Notes: generated from the sequence alone by a model not told the origin. Shown: positions 26,260 through 35,181, counted from the first letter of the stretch. The stretch is 64,000 nucleotides of DNA from Acidobacteriota bacterium (GCA_018268715.1 JAFDVZ010000006.1:86044-150043); one strand, 5' to 3'. Translations and numbers: made by a program.

Positions 26260-27005
26260 CAGTTTCCCCGGCGGACCAGGTCCACCAGTCCCCGTTCGAT
26301 CTCGGCCAGTTGCGAGGAGACGGATGCGTCGAAAGCGCCGCGGCTGGTCTCGACAATGACTCCGCCCCGCTCGAGCCCCGCATCGGGAGCGAGTTCCACT
26401 CGCGGCGGCAGGTTCAAGGCCTTGAGGTGACGCTCAAGCGCCGGAACATCCTCCGGATTCAACCGGATCCGGTACACGTCCCGCGAGTCCACGCGTCCCA
26501 CCGTGGCCTTCACCACGCCCAGCAGCGAGTCCGGATCCACCGAGACCTCCCTGTGTAGGACCCGGCGCGCGATCGCGAGCGCCAACTTCACCGCGTCTTC
26601 CTCGGCGTCGGCCATGTAGCGCTTGCGGACCTGCGTCAGGTCGAGAATGCTGGCCGCGAGTTTGGCGAGCACCGGGTCAACACGCGAGACAGCCTGCTGG
26701 TTGCCCGCCACTTGCCCCTCCGCGTAGCCCTGCTGGTAGGCCTGTTTCGGACGGTTTTCGAGGTCCCTTTCGAGTTGGTGGATCCGAGCCTGCTGCTGCA
26801 TCAGCACGTGCAGATGCTGTTCGTCGCGACACAACGGCTCATCCTTTTCGTGCTTCTTGACTTCTTCGGGCGGAGGCTCCGGCGCCGTCTCCGGAAGCGG
26901 CGGCTCGGTCCCGGGAGGACGCCCCCACACCAGCCTCTCCACCGTCGCCGCCTTGGCGCCGACGATCAAGCGCGAACTGGTGACCTTGTTCGGACTAGAC
27001 GACAT
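26259..27005 (-). CDS. fliH: FliH-like flagellar assembly protein
   Basis: 248 residues. The middle has a Gln/Glu/Arg coiled coil and a helical part (AYQQGYAEGQVAGNQQAV), where FliH proteins carry small-residue repeats. The C-terminal domain (VRKRYMADAEEDAVKLALAI, RRVLHREVSVDPDSLLGVV) is homologous to the V-ATPase E/FliH family. It is the regulator and stator of FliI. It begins inside the end of fliG (11-nt overlap). Confidence 0.88.
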   Translation of the reverse strand: MSSSPNKVTSSRLIVGAKAATVERLVWGRPPGTEPPLPETAPEPPPEEVKKHEKDEPLCRDEQHLHVLMQQQARIHQLERDLENRPKQAYQQGYAEGQVAGNQQAVSRVDPVLAKLAASILDLTQVRKRYMADAEEDAVKLALAIARRVLHREVSVDPDSLLGVVKATVGRVDSRDVYRIRLNPEDVPALERHLKALNLPPRVELAPDAGLERGGVIVETSRGAFDASVSSQLAEIERGLVDLVRRGN

Positions 27006-28023
27006 ACTGCTCGCCGGCGGTTCCCTTCAGGCTGATGACGCCTTCGGCTTCGAGTTGCCGGACCACGGCGATAATCTGTTGCTGAGCCGTCTCCACCTCT
27101 TTGATCTTGATCGGACCGAGCGAGTCCATGTCCTCGCGCAACATCTCGGCGCCGCGTTGCGACATCGCGCCGAGCAGGTGGTTTTTCAACTGGTCGCTGG
27201 TGCCCTTGAGCGCGATCGTGAGGACCTTGCGCTCCACCTTGGACAGGATCTCCTTCACCGCGTTCTGATCGAGCAGCAGAAGGTCCTCGAACACGAACAT
27301 CAGGTGCCGAATCGTCTCCACCAGCGTTGGATCGTTATGCTCCATGTGGTCGAGGATTTCCTTGCTCGAGTTGGAATCCAGCCGGTTGAACATCTCCGAG
27401 ACCGCGCGCACGCCGCCATAGGCCTCGCGGCTCACTTCGCCCAGGCTCTTCAGCTTCGCCCCGATCACCGCCGCGATCTTGTTGATGATTTCGGGCGAGA
27501 TCTGGTCGAGGTGCGCCATGCGCATGGAAACATCGGCCCGGATTTCCGGCGGTAGCGAGAACAACAGCCCCGCCGCCTGCGACGAGTTCAGGTGCGACAG
27601 AATCAGCGCGATAGTCTGCGGGTGTTCGCTGTGGATGAACTTGGCCAACTGCTGCGGATCCGCTTTCTGCAATGCGTCGAAGCTCGCCGCGTCGGCGCCC
27701 AGGGACTTCATCAGCCGCTCGAGCAGCCGCTTGGCCTGGTCCGTCGGGAAGGCGTTGTACAGCATCTTCTTCGCATAGTCGATGCCGCCCTTGACCACGT
27801 AGTCGTGGGCGATCGCCATCTCGTAGAACTCCTCGAGAATCGACTCGGACTGTTCAGTGGAGATGACGGAGACCTTCGCGACTTCCCGCCCGATCTCCTC
27901 TACCTCATCGTCCTCGAGTTGTTTGAGAATCTCCGCGCTGGTTTCTTCACCCAGCGTGATCATCAGGATCGCCGTCTTGCGGACGCCGGAGAGTCTTTCT
28001 TCTTTCTCAACGTTCGTAATCAG
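26995..28023 (-). CDS. fliG: Flagellar motor switch protein FliG
   Basis: The familiar N-terminus LSGVRKTAILMITLGEE is in frame upstream of the first ATG (27963), so translation must start earlier. After an in-frame TAA, the only plausible initiators are CTG (28021-28023) or ATT (28018-28020) inside the fliF end; no ATG, GTG or TTG is available. The CTG gives 342 residues, close to the usual FliG length. The middle domain EHPQTIALILSHL and the C-terminal motor domain with charged residues (FVFEDLLLLDQ, RGAEMLREDMDSLGPI) are intact. FliG binds FliF and supplies the torque-generating surface. Identity is certain; start is inference. Confidence 0.92.
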   Translation of the reverse strand: MITNVEKEERLSGVRKTAILMITLGEETSAEILKQLEDDEVEEIGREVAKVSVISTEQSESILEEFYEMAIAHDYVVKGGIDYAKKMLYNAFPTDQAKRLLERLMKSLGADAASFDALQKADPQQLAKFIHSEHPQTIALILSHLNSSQAAGLLFSLPPEIRADVSMRMAHLDQISPEIINKIAAVIGAKLKSLGEVSREAYGGVRAVSEMFNRLDSNSSKEILDHMEHNDPTLVETIRHLMFVFEDLLLLDQNAVKEILSKVERKVLTIALKGTSDQLKNHLLGAMSQRGAEMLREDMDSLGPIKIKEVETAQQQIIAVVRQLEAEGVISLKGTAGEQYVV

Positions 28024-29770
28024 AGGTGCTTAACCAAGTACGGATCACCTGAGCCATGATGCTGGGATCCCGCTTGGCCTCCTCGCTGATGTGCCTTGCG
28101 AGCACTTCGGCCTTTTTCGTCTTCACCGCCGGCAACTTCAGGGAGTTCAAAGCCTCCCGCGTTTGCTGTTCCTTTAGTGCGTTCTGTTCGGCGATTTTCG
28201 CCTCGAACTCCTTGTGAGGATCGGGCCCCCCCTCGATGGCCTTGCCATCGGGGCCAGCGGCCACCTCGCCAAAGCTCTCGGCGACGATCTTCGCCTTCTT
28301 CCGCCTGCGCAGGAAGAACCAGACCCCGGCGCCCAATAGCGCGAGCACCGCGACTCCAGCGCCAACCATGATGCGCCAGTCTCCTTTCTTGATCAGGTTC
28401 TGAATCGGCGCTGGCACCCATGACGGCAGGTTGATCGTCATCGGGCCCTTTTGCTGTTGCTGAGGCTGTTGGCCCTTTGGCGCTCCCTGGACGGCCGGCG
28501 GCGCGGGCGGAAGCGGCGGCGGCTGGATGGCTAACGTCGCCTCGAACGGAGACGTCTCCACCACCACCTGATCCCCTCGCTCCGGCTGCGCTCCGACCAC
28601 GCCCGAGGCGACATCCTTCACCACCTTGAGCTTCTCCGGACTCGGCGGATCGAAAATGCGCTGCCCCTTGTCGAAACGGACGCCCTGGTCCAGGATGATG
28701 CCCACCGAAATCCGCTTGATCGCCCCTTGCGGGACCTTGAAATGGCGTACCGACCGGCTCGACTGGTAGGTGATGCTCTCGCTTCGCCGGTTGTTGCCGA
28801 CCGTCCCGCTGGACGGCCGCGAAGTCGGCCGCGGAAGGCTGGAGGCGGCCCCGGGAACCCCCGACGCGACCAGCCCGGTGGACCCGTCCTCGGAGCGCTG
28901 GCTCGTCACCATCACCGACTTTGCCGGATCGAAGTTCTCCTCGCTCTGCTCGCCGCTGGTGAAATCGCACTCCACGGATATTCCCGCCCGGTACTTCTCC
29001 GGCCCAAGCAGCGGCTCGAGCGTCCCGTTCAGCTTGGCGAGCAGATCCCGCTCCACCTTCTGCCGGTATTCGATGCTGGCGTCGTCCGGGTCGGCGCCCT
29101 CCGGCATCCCCTTCTTCTTGAGCCGGCTGAGCAGGTTCCCCTGCATGTCCAAAACGGAGACGCCCTCGGGCGCAAGCCCCTCCACCGCGCTCGCCGCCAG
29201 GTGCGATATGGCGACCACGTTCTGCTGAGACAGCTTCGCGCCCTGCTTCAGCTTCACCATGACGCTGGCCTTGGCCGGCTGCCGGTTCTCCAGATAGATC
29301 GAGTCCTTCGGGAACGTGATGTGCACCCGCGCCTGCTCGACCTCCACCAAAGCTTGCACGGACCGTTCCAGTTCCCCCTCGAGCGCGCGGTGAAAGTTCA
29401 CCTGCTCAGTAAAATCCGTAGCGCCGAAGTTCGTCTTGTCGAACAGCTCGTAACCGATGCGGCCGCTCTTGGGCAGCCCCGCCGCGGCCAGTTGCAGGCG
29501 CAGTTCCGCCACCTTCGCCGACGGCACCAAGACGGTCGCGCCATTGTCGGCCAACTTATAGACGGCCCCGCTCTCCTTCACGCGAGCCACCACCTGCCCC
29601 GCGTCTTCCGCCGCTAAGTTCTTGAAAAGAGGCTTGTAATCGCGTTCCTTGTTCCAGTAGGCCAGATACAGCAGGCCACCGACCACCAGCGCCGCCACGG
29701 CGCCAATGGTGATGCGTTGGCGCACGGTCAGCCGGGAGATGAGCTGCTTGATCTGGTTCATGAAGCGCAC
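28007..29770 (-). CDS. fliF: Flagellar MS-ring protein FliF
   Basis: 587 residues, the standard length. A membrane helix at about 20-45 follows a basic N-terminus. The ring-building motifs include KPLFKNLAAEDA, ELFDKTNFGATDFTEQVNFHRALEGEL and ARVHITFPKDS. A long Pro/Gln-rich linker precedes the second membrane helix near 455-475, and the C-terminal FliG-binding tail ends WLSTSDYER. Its end overlaps the start of fliG. ATG at 29770 (MRFMNQ) is used; 29761 is an alternative. Confidence 0.96.
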   Translation of the reverse strand: MRFMNQIKQLISRLTVRQRITIGAVAALVVGGLLYLAYWNKERDYKPLFKNLAAEDAGQVVARVKESGAVYKLADNGATVLVPSAKVAELRLQLAAAGLPKSGRIGYELFDKTNFGATDFTEQVNFHRALEGELERSVQALVEVEQARVHITFPKDSIYLENRQPAKASVMVKLKQGAKLSQQNVVAISHLAASAVEGLAPEGVSVLDMQGNLLSRLKKKGMPEGADPDDASIEYRQKVERDLLAKLNGTLEPLLGPEKYRAGISVECDFTSGEQSEENFDPAKSVMVTSQRSEDGSTGLVASGVPGAASSLPRPTSRPSSGTVGNNRRSESITYQSSRSVRHFKVPQGAIKRISVGIILDQGVRFDKGQRIFDPPSPEKLKVVKDVASGVVGAQPERGDQVVVETSPFEATLAIQPPPLPPAPPAVQGAPKGQQPQQQQKGPMTINLPSWVPAPIQNLIKKGDWRIMVGAGVAVLALLGAGVWFFLRRRKKAKIVAESFGEVAAGPDGKAIEGGPDPHKEFEAKIAEQNALKEQQTREALNSLKLPAVKTKKAEVLARHISEEAKRDPSIMAQVIRTWLSTSDYER

Positions 29771-29785
29771 CGGTTACTCCCGCGT

Positions 29786-30091
29786 TCAGACCTGCATCCG
29801 CATGACTTCTTGGTAGGCGGATACGACCTTATTTCTCACTTGCATAAAGAGGTCGAATGTGAGTTCGGCCTGCTGCGTCATCATCGCCACCCGATGCAAT
29901 TCCTCCCCTTCCCCCGACAGAAACCGGTCGATGCTCGTGTTCGCCGTCGTCCGCGTCTGCTCCACGGCCTGAACGCTCTGGTTCAGGATGGCCTGGAACG
30001 CTCCGGGCTCCGACGGGGCGGCGTTCGGCGTCACCCGCTCGATGAGCGGAATCTGCTGGATCTGGTGGATGGGGGCGATGGGAAGGCTCAT
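29786..30091 (-). CDS. fliE: Flagellar hook-basal body protein FliE
   Basis: 101 residues, with the conserved C-terminal helix VAMMTQQAELTFDLFMQVRN and VVSAYQEVMRMQV. It joins the MS ring to the rod. It sits 3 bp behind flgC and 15 bp before fliF in the usual order. Confidence 0.95.
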   Translation of the reverse strand: MSLPIAPIHQIQQIPLIERVTPNAAPSEPGAFQAILNQSVQAVEQTRTTANTSIDRFLSGEGEELHRVAMMTQQAELTFDLFMQVRNKVVSAYQEVMRMQV

Positions 30092-30094
30092 GGC

Positions 30095-30523
30095 TTACCT
30101 CATCAGGTCGATGGACCGGTTGATCATATCTTTTACCGCGCCCATCGCCGCGATATTGGCGCTGAAGCCGCGCTGCGCGCCCATCAGGTCCACCATGTCC
30201 TCGGCCGGATTGATGTTGGGGAACAACACGTACCCGTCCTTATCGGCGTCGGGATGTCCGGGTTGGAAGCGCCGTTCGGGAGGACGATTGTCCTCGACGA
30301 TATCGGACACGGCCACTCCGGTCGACATCTCTTCCTGGAAGAACGCCGAGAATGGCGAACCCTGCTCGTCGGTGCTGAACACCGCGTCGCGCCGTTTGTA
30401 CGGGCCGCCTTCCGGCGTGCGCGTCGTCTCGGCGTTGGCAATGTTCTGCACCAGCAGCTCGGCGCGCGTCCGCTGCGCCTGCATCCCCGAGGAACTGACC
30501 GACAGCGAAGAAAACAGACTCAT
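30095..30523 (-). CDS. flgC: Flagellar basal-body rod protein FlgC
   Basis: 142 residues. The N-terminal helix SSSGMQAQRTRAELLVQNIANAETTRTPEGGPY and the C-terminal D0 helix (AAMGAVKDMINRSIDLMR) are the rod-protein signatures. It overlaps flgB by 4 nt (ATGA). Confidence 0.95.
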   Translation of the reverse strand: MSLFSSLSVSSSGMQAQRTRAELLVQNIANAETTRTPEGGPYKRRDAVFSTDEQGSPFSAFFQEEMSTGVAVSDIVEDNRPPERRFQPGHPDADKDGYVLFPNINPAEDMVDLMGAQRGFSANIAAMGAVKDMINRSIDLMR

Positions 30524-30861
30524 GACGTCGACTTACCTTCCTGAATCGCCGAACGCACCATCCTCGACTGCGACTTCAACATCGCCGCCGCCGCGTTGAA
30601 CCGGATGGCGTTTTCCGCCAGCATCCGCGTTTCCCGGTCGAGACTGACATCGTTGCCGTCGTTTTTCACCTGTAGCCCGGCCACTTCGTGGATATCCGGC
30701 GTAAGGCCTTCCACCTGGGCCATGAACTCGAACTGAAAGTCGATGTCCTTGGTCTTGTAGCCCGGCGTGTCAGCGTTGGCGATATTCGACGTCACCAGCT
30801 TCTGCCGCATGGCCAGCAGGTCCATGTACCGCTCGATTCGTCCCGCAACCGCGTCCAGCAT
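30520..30861 (-). CDS. flgB: Flagellar basal-body rod protein FlgB
   Basis: 113 residues from ATG at 30861 (MLDAVAGRIERYMDLLAMRQ). The motif VTSNIANADTPGYKTKDIDF is the FlgB hallmark, and the end has the usual AAAMLKSQSRMVRSAIQEG helix. The frame is open to 30906, but those 15 residues are unlike FlgB. It is the first gene of the flagellar run and so the promoter should lie in 30862-31158. Confidence 0.93.
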   Translation of the reverse strand: MLDAVAGRIERYMDLLAMRQKLVTSNIANADTPGYKTKDIDFQFEFMAQVEGLTPDIHEVAGLQVKNDGNDVSLDRETRMLAENAIRFNAAAAMLKSQSRMVRSAIQEGKSTS

Positions 30862-30876
30862 ATTCGCTATCCCAAT

Positions 30877-30892
30877 AGCACTTGCCCGGCCA
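30877..30892 (-). promoter_or_regulatory. Possible sigma-54 promoter for flgB
   Basis: On the minus strand TGGCCGGGCAAGTGCT has the GG and GC doublets at the exact -24/-12 spacing and matches 9 of 12 specified positions of the sigma-54 consensus. The predicted transcript would start only a few bases before the ATG, which weighs against it. No activator gene is nearby. Confidence 0.3.
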
Positions 30893-31158
30893 TCCCCCAA
30901 AACCAAATGTTTTCAATCGCCTACAACATCAGGTAACGACAAGTTCACGTCTTACGCCATTTATTTGTCCCGGTTCAGACCGCCCAGTGTCGTTTCGGAA
31001 CCCGCGGCCGCCGTTGCGGTTCCATTGCGGAACGTCTGGGTTCGTTTTCGCCATGTCAGCGGATGGCTGGAACAGGGGCTTGATACGATAAAGGAACACA
31101 AAACCGCGGCGCGGCGGGATCGGCGCCCCAAGCTGCTCGTTTGCAAGGATTTCACTTC

Positions 31159-33048
31159 ATGAGAAGGCTTCAGTCCACCATTGCACTACTGAACGTATGG
31201 CTCTTGACGGCGCCTGGATTGTTCGCGCAGCAGCCCTCGGCGGCGCCCGCGCGAGAACGCAACTGGTTCAACGTGGGAGCCATGTCGAAGTGGTACGAAG
31301 GCGCCTCCGTCGCTCCCATCAGCGTGGCGAACTCCTCGCGGCTCGAGTCGCTGGTCCGCGCCGGGACGCTCTACCTTTCCCTGCGTGACTGCATCGCCGC
31401 CGCGCTCGAAAACAACATCGATATCGAGGTTCAGCGCTACACCCCGAGGCTCGCCGCCACCGACCTTCTCCGCGCCAAGGCGGGCTCCAGCATCCGCGGC
31501 GTGACCGCCACGGGTCTCAGCACCGGCTACGCAAGCGCCACCGCCACGTCGGTGGCCGCCTCCACCGTGGTCAGCGCCACGAACACGGCCGCCGCCAACG
31601 CGACCACCGCCGGACCCGCCGCCCTCAACCTGGACCCGGCGCTCACCGGCAACATCCAGTTCTCACACACCACCACGCCCCAGAGCACCACCTTCCTCAC
31701 CAGCACCAACACGTTGATTACGCGCCAGAAAGTCGCCAACTTCACGTTGCAGCAGCAGTTTCTGAGCGGCACCACGGCGCAGTTCGGCTACTTCAACACG
31801 AACTCCGACACCACCAGCCTCCGCAACCAGTTCAACCCGGTGACGGCCTCGTATTTCGACCTCAACATCTCCCAGCACCTGCTGCAGGGTTTCGGCCTGG
31901 CGGTGAACAACCGTAACATCCGAATCGCGAAAAATAACCTGCACATGGCGGACCTCATTTTCAAACAGCAGGTCACCAACACGGTGGCGAACGTCATCGG
32001 CCTCTATTGGGACCTGGTCGCCTACAATGAGGATGTCGCCGTCAAGCGGGGGGCGCTGTCGGTTTCAAAGAAGCTGTACGACGACAACCGCAAGCAGGTG
32101 GAAGTCGGCACCCTGGCCCCCATCGAGATCATCCGGGCGGAAGCGGAAGTCGCGGCGCGTGAACAGGATCTGACCACTTCGGAAACCAACGTCCTGCAGC
32201 AGGAGACGATCCTCAAGAGCGCCCTCAGCCGCAACGGCGTGGCCAGCCCCACCATCGCCGAAGTCCACATTGTCCCCACCGATCACATTCAGCTTCCCGC
32301 CGACGACGCGGCCCAACCCATCCAGGACCTGATCGCCCGCGCCATGGAAAACCGTCCCGAATTGGGACAAATTCAGACCCAAATTGAAAACTCGAAGATC
32401 AGTTTGAAAGGGACGCGGAATTCCATGCTCCCCACCATCGACGCCTTCGTGGACCTCAAGAATCGCGGTCAGGCCGGTTCCCTGAACACCCTGCCCGGCG
32501 CCGCGACCGGCGGCGACGCGTTCTTCATCGGTGGCTACGGAACCGTCCTCGACCAGTTGTTCAGCCGCAACTTCCCGGACTACAGCGCCGGCTTCTCTCT
32601 GAACATCCCCCTGCGGAACCGGGCCGCGCAGGCCGACTACTCCACCGCGCAGTTGAACCTCCGGCAGAGCGAGCTCACCTACCAGCGTCAATTGAACAAC
32701 GTCCGCCTGGACGTCCAGAACGCCCTGATTTCGGTCCGCCAGGCGCGCGCCCGCTACCTGGCCGCCGAAAAGAGCCGCCAACTCCAGGTGCAGACGCTGG
32801 ACGCCGAACAGAAGAAGTACGCTCTCGGCTCCTCCACGGTCTTCCTGGTCATCCAGGCGCAACGCGACCTCGCCACCTCCGAAGGCACGCGCGTGGCCGC
32901 TCTGGCCGCCTATGCCCGCGCCCGCACGCTGCTCAACTACGCCCTCGGCGAAACGCTGAAGGCCAACGGCGTTGAAATTGACGACGCCAGGCGCGGCGTC
33001 GTGCCCACGCCCCCGAGCGCCCTGCCCGCGGCGACGCCCGGCAAATAG
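31159..33048 (+). CDS. TolC-family outer membrane efflux protein
   Basis: 629 residues. A signal peptide (ending near GLFAQ) is followed by two OEP repeats with the helical-barrel motif, for example TLYLSLRDCIAAALENNIDIEVQRY and the second repeat QDLIARAMENRPELGQIQTQIENSK. A Thr/Ala-rich insert sits at about 110-165. The C-terminus is Pro/Ala-rich. It should form a trimeric channel through the outer membrane with an inner-membrane pump; no pump gene is adjacent. ATG at 31159 follows AAGGAT at 8 nt, which settles the start. Confidence 0.92.
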   Translation: MRRLQSTIALLNVWLLTAPGLFAQQPSAAPARERNWFNVGAMSKWYEGASVAPISVANSSRLESLVRAGTLYLSLRDCIAAALENNIDIEVQRYTPRLAATDLLRAKAGSSIRGVTATGLSTGYASATATSVAASTVVSATNTAAANATTAGPAALNLDPALTGNIQFSHTTTPQSTTFLTSTNTLITRQKVANFTLQQQFLSGTTAQFGYFNTNSDTTSLRNQFNPVTASYFDLNISQHLLQGFGLAVNNRNIRIAKNNLHMADLIFKQQVTNTVANVIGLYWDLVAYNEDVAVKRGALSVSKKLYDDNRKQVEVGTLAPIEIIRAEAEVAAREQDLTTSETNVLQQETILKSALSRNGVASPTIAEVHIVPTDHIQLPADDAAQPIQDLIARAMENRPELGQIQTQIENSKISLKGTRNSMLPTIDAFVDLKNRGQAGSLNTLPGAATGGDAFFIGGYGTVLDQLFSRNFPDYSAGFSLNIPLRNRAAQADYSTAQLNLRQSELTYQRQLNNVRLDVQNALISVRQARARYLAAEKSRQLQVQTLDAEQKKYALGSSTVFLVIQAQRDLATSEGTRVAALAAYARARTLLNYALGETLKANGVEIDDARRGVVPTPPSALPAATPGK

Positions 33049-33070
33049 CCCGCGTATTGTAAAATCTGCG

Positions 33071-33285
33071 CCCGTGTAATATTTACGGGTGAAACGGCCG
33101 ATACGTAGTCAGCACTATCAACCAGTTAGTGACGGCTTCGGAATTGCTTATGCAGTTTACGAACGCAAACCAGGGAAACGGCTCGGAGACCGGGATCGCT
33201 CCTTACATAAACCCGCTAGGCTGGACTCTCGAACCCTGACTACGCACAGACCCCTCTGAAACCCACCCGATCCGGTCTCCGAGCC
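33071..33285 (+). other. Structured intergenic region before thrC
   Basis: No gene is seen between tolC and thrC. A small hairpin CCCGT/ACGGG with a 9-nt loop lies at 33071-33089. CGTAGTCAG (33104-33112) is the exact complement of CTGACTACG (33236-33244). A longer inverted repeat, 33180-33197 against 33269-33285, pairs GGCTCGGAGACCGG plus GATC with one extra G. The last two pairings interleave, so both together would make a pseudoknot. An RNA product on either strand is possible; I could not match it to a known class. Confidence 0.55.
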
Positions 33286-33312
33286 CTGATCAGAGGAAAC
33301 GCCCGACTCGCT

Positions 33313-33318
33313 ATAATC
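33313..33318 (+). promoter_or_regulatory. Minus-10 box for thrC, probably leaderless
   Basis: A perfect TATAAT ends 8 nt before the ATG at 33327. Transcription would start at or next to the start codon, giving a leaderless message. No Shine-Dalgarno is present. The -35 region is poorly matched. Confidence 0.55.
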
Positions 33319-33326
33319 AGGGTTTC

Positions 33327-34628
33327 ATGCAAGCATCGCTGATCTGCTTTGAGCCGCAGTGCCGCTCCCGTTTCCCCATCACCGAAGTCCTTTATAATTG
33401 CCCCGTTTGCGGTGGATTACTGGAAGCCGTATATGAAGGCGACCGGCTGGAGCCCGCGCACTGGAAGAAGGTCTGGCGCGAGCGCCGGCTCAGCAACGCC
33501 CCGCTCGATCAAAGCGGTGTATGGCGTTACCGCGAGCTGTTCCCGTTCCTCGATTCCGACGCCCACGTGGTGACGCTGCGTGAGGGAGACACCCCCCTGC
33601 TCCCCGGGCCCAAAGCGTCGGCCTATGGCGGACTCGACCGGATTGTTTTCAAACACCAGGGGTTCAATCCCACCGGTTCATTCAAGGACAACGGGATGAC
33701 CTGCGGCGCCGCCCAGGCCCGCCGTCTGGGAATGAAGCGCGTAGCCTGCGTCTCCACCGGGAATACCTCGGCCTCCATGGCGGCCTATGCCAGCGCCGGC
33801 GGCCTGGAACCCATCATCTTTATTCCGCACGGCAACATTTCCTATGGGAAACTCGCCCAGGCTCTCGAATACGGAGCCCGCACCTTACAGGTGGAGGCGA
33901 ACTTCGACCAGATTCTGGCGTTGGTGCGAGTGCTTGCCGAAAAGCTGGGCATTTACCTGCTCAATTCCATCAATCCCTTCCGGATTGAGGGCCAGAAGAG
34001 CATCGTCATCGAGATGATGGACCAGCGCGACTGGAATCCGCCGGACTGGATCGTGCTGCCAGGCGGAAACCTGGGCAACACGTCTGCTTTCGGGAAGGCC
34101 TTACGTGAACTCCACGCCGGCGGCTTCATCGCAAAGATGCCCCGTCTGGCCGTCATCCAGGCCGAGGGCGCGGCGCCCTTCTTCGATTTCATGCAGAAAG
34201 GCGGCGAGTTCCACCCGGTGATCCACCCGGCCACGCTCGCCACCGCCATCAAGATCGGCGACCCGGTTTCCTGGCCCAAGGCGCTGCTGGAGGTCACCAC
34301 GTCCCAGGGCGTCGTCGAGAAGGTTTCCGAGCAGGAGATCGCCGACGCGAAGGCCGTCATCGGACAGTGCGGCATCGGCTGCGAGCCGGCCTCCGCCGCG
34401 ACGCTCGCCGGCGTGCGCAAGCTGACTGCGGCGGGCGTCATCCTCCCCGACGCCGACGTCGTCGCCGTGCTGACGGGCAACGTCCTCAAGGACCCGGATT
34501 ACATCTACGGCTACCACACCGGATCGTTGAAGGATCCGGCCGGCGCCGCTATCCGGTCCAGTTTCGGCAACGCCCCGACCGTGGTTCCGAACGATCCCGC
34601 GGCGATCGAGCGTTTGCTCGGCGCCTAG
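33327..34628 (+). CDS. thrC: Threonine synthase
   Basis: 433 residues. An N-terminal zinc-ribbon-like segment has C7, C12, C25 and C28, as in the archaeal/cyanobacterial type. The PLP lysine is K120 in NPTGSFKDNGM. SYGKLAQALEYGA and LPGGNLGNTSAFGKAL are family blocks. It converts O-phosphohomoserine to threonine. No thrA or thrB gene is adjacent. The start lies just after a TATAAT box, so translation is probably leaderless. Confidence 0.95.
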   Translation: MQASLICFEPQCRSRFPITEVLYNCPVCGGLLEAVYEGDRLEPAHWKKVWRERRLSNAPLDQSGVWRYRELFPFLDSDAHVVTLREGDTPLLPGPKASAYGGLDRIVFKHQGFNPTGSFKDNGMTCGAAQARRLGMKRVACVSTGNTSASMAAYASAGGLEPIIFIPHGNISYGKLAQALEYGARTLQVEANFDQILALVRVLAEKLGIYLLNSINPFRIEGQKSIVIEMMDQRDWNPPDWIVLPGGNLGNTSAFGKALRELHAGGFIAKMPRLAVIQAEGAAPFFDFMQKGGEFHPVIHPATLATAIKIGDPVSWPKALLEVTTSQGVVEKVSEQEIADAKAVIGQCGIGCEPASAATLAGVRKLTAAGVILPDADVVAVLTGNVLKDPDYIYGYHTGSLKDPAGAAIRSSFGNAPTVVPNDPAAIERLLGA

Positions 34629-34654
34629 CAGGCCCGCGCGGCGGAACGGCCGGG

Positions 34655-35101
34655 TTACTGGCCCTTTTTCAGGTTGATGGTGCCCCGGCAGTTGCTCGCG
34701 CCGCAGGCGCAGGGCACCTTCTCGACGTCATGGGCGAAATGATAGTCGATGGTGAGCTCCTCGCCCTTCTTGATGTCGCGAAGCGTGAAGTACAGGATGT
34801 GGCCCTTCACGATTCTCGAAACCAGGTTCGGCTCGCAGCAGTGGTTGATGAACTCCGCGCCGCTGCCGCCCACCGAACCATCGATGGTCCAGTAAGGATC
34901 CAGGGTAAACAGATAATTCAATTCGCGCTCAGCCCGCCGCTTGGTCTCGCGGCGGCTGATCTTCTCGCCGATATACTCGATCACCTTACGTTTCGCCGGG
35001 ATCGGTTCGACGGCGTAGATGCCCCAACGATGGATCTTGGAAGGCCCCACGCGCAGCTTGAAAGACGCGTATTTCGGGTTTATGGAGGGGATGTCAGACA
35101 T
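34655..35101 (-). CDS. SET-domain protein (lysine methyltransferase-like)
   Basis: 148 residues, nearly all SET domain. The core motifs are RWGIYAVEPIPAK at the start, GAEFINHCCEPN (the NHxCxPN motif with the pseudoknot), and GEELTIDYHF. A post-SET-like segment with zinc cysteines, CACGASNCRGTIN, ends it. It would transfer methyl from SAM to a lysine of an unknown protein. The post-SET cysteine cluster is complete. It is convergent with thrC, 26 bp apart. No obvious histone-like target is beside it, though the HU gene lies about 28 kb away. Confidence 0.9.
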   Translation of the reverse strand: MSDIPSINPKYASFKLRVGPSKIHRWGIYAVEPIPAKRKVIEYIGEKISRRETKRRAERELNYLFTLDPYWTIDGSVGGSGAEFINHCCEPNLVSRIVKGHILYFTLRDIKKGEELTIDYHFAHDVEKVPCACGASNCRGTINLKKGQ

Positions 35102-35181
35102 GAACGAAGGAGACGGCAGCCGCCGCCTCCTTCGAGATTACCAGATCGAACGCGCGACGCCCATATAAAGGGCCCGCGAAG

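Noticed and set aside
33071..33285. tmRNA, 6S RNA or SRP RNA
   Set aside because: A T-arm-like GGTTCGAGAGTCC is seen on the minus strand, but there is no acceptor stem, tag frame, or the SRP tetraloop motif.
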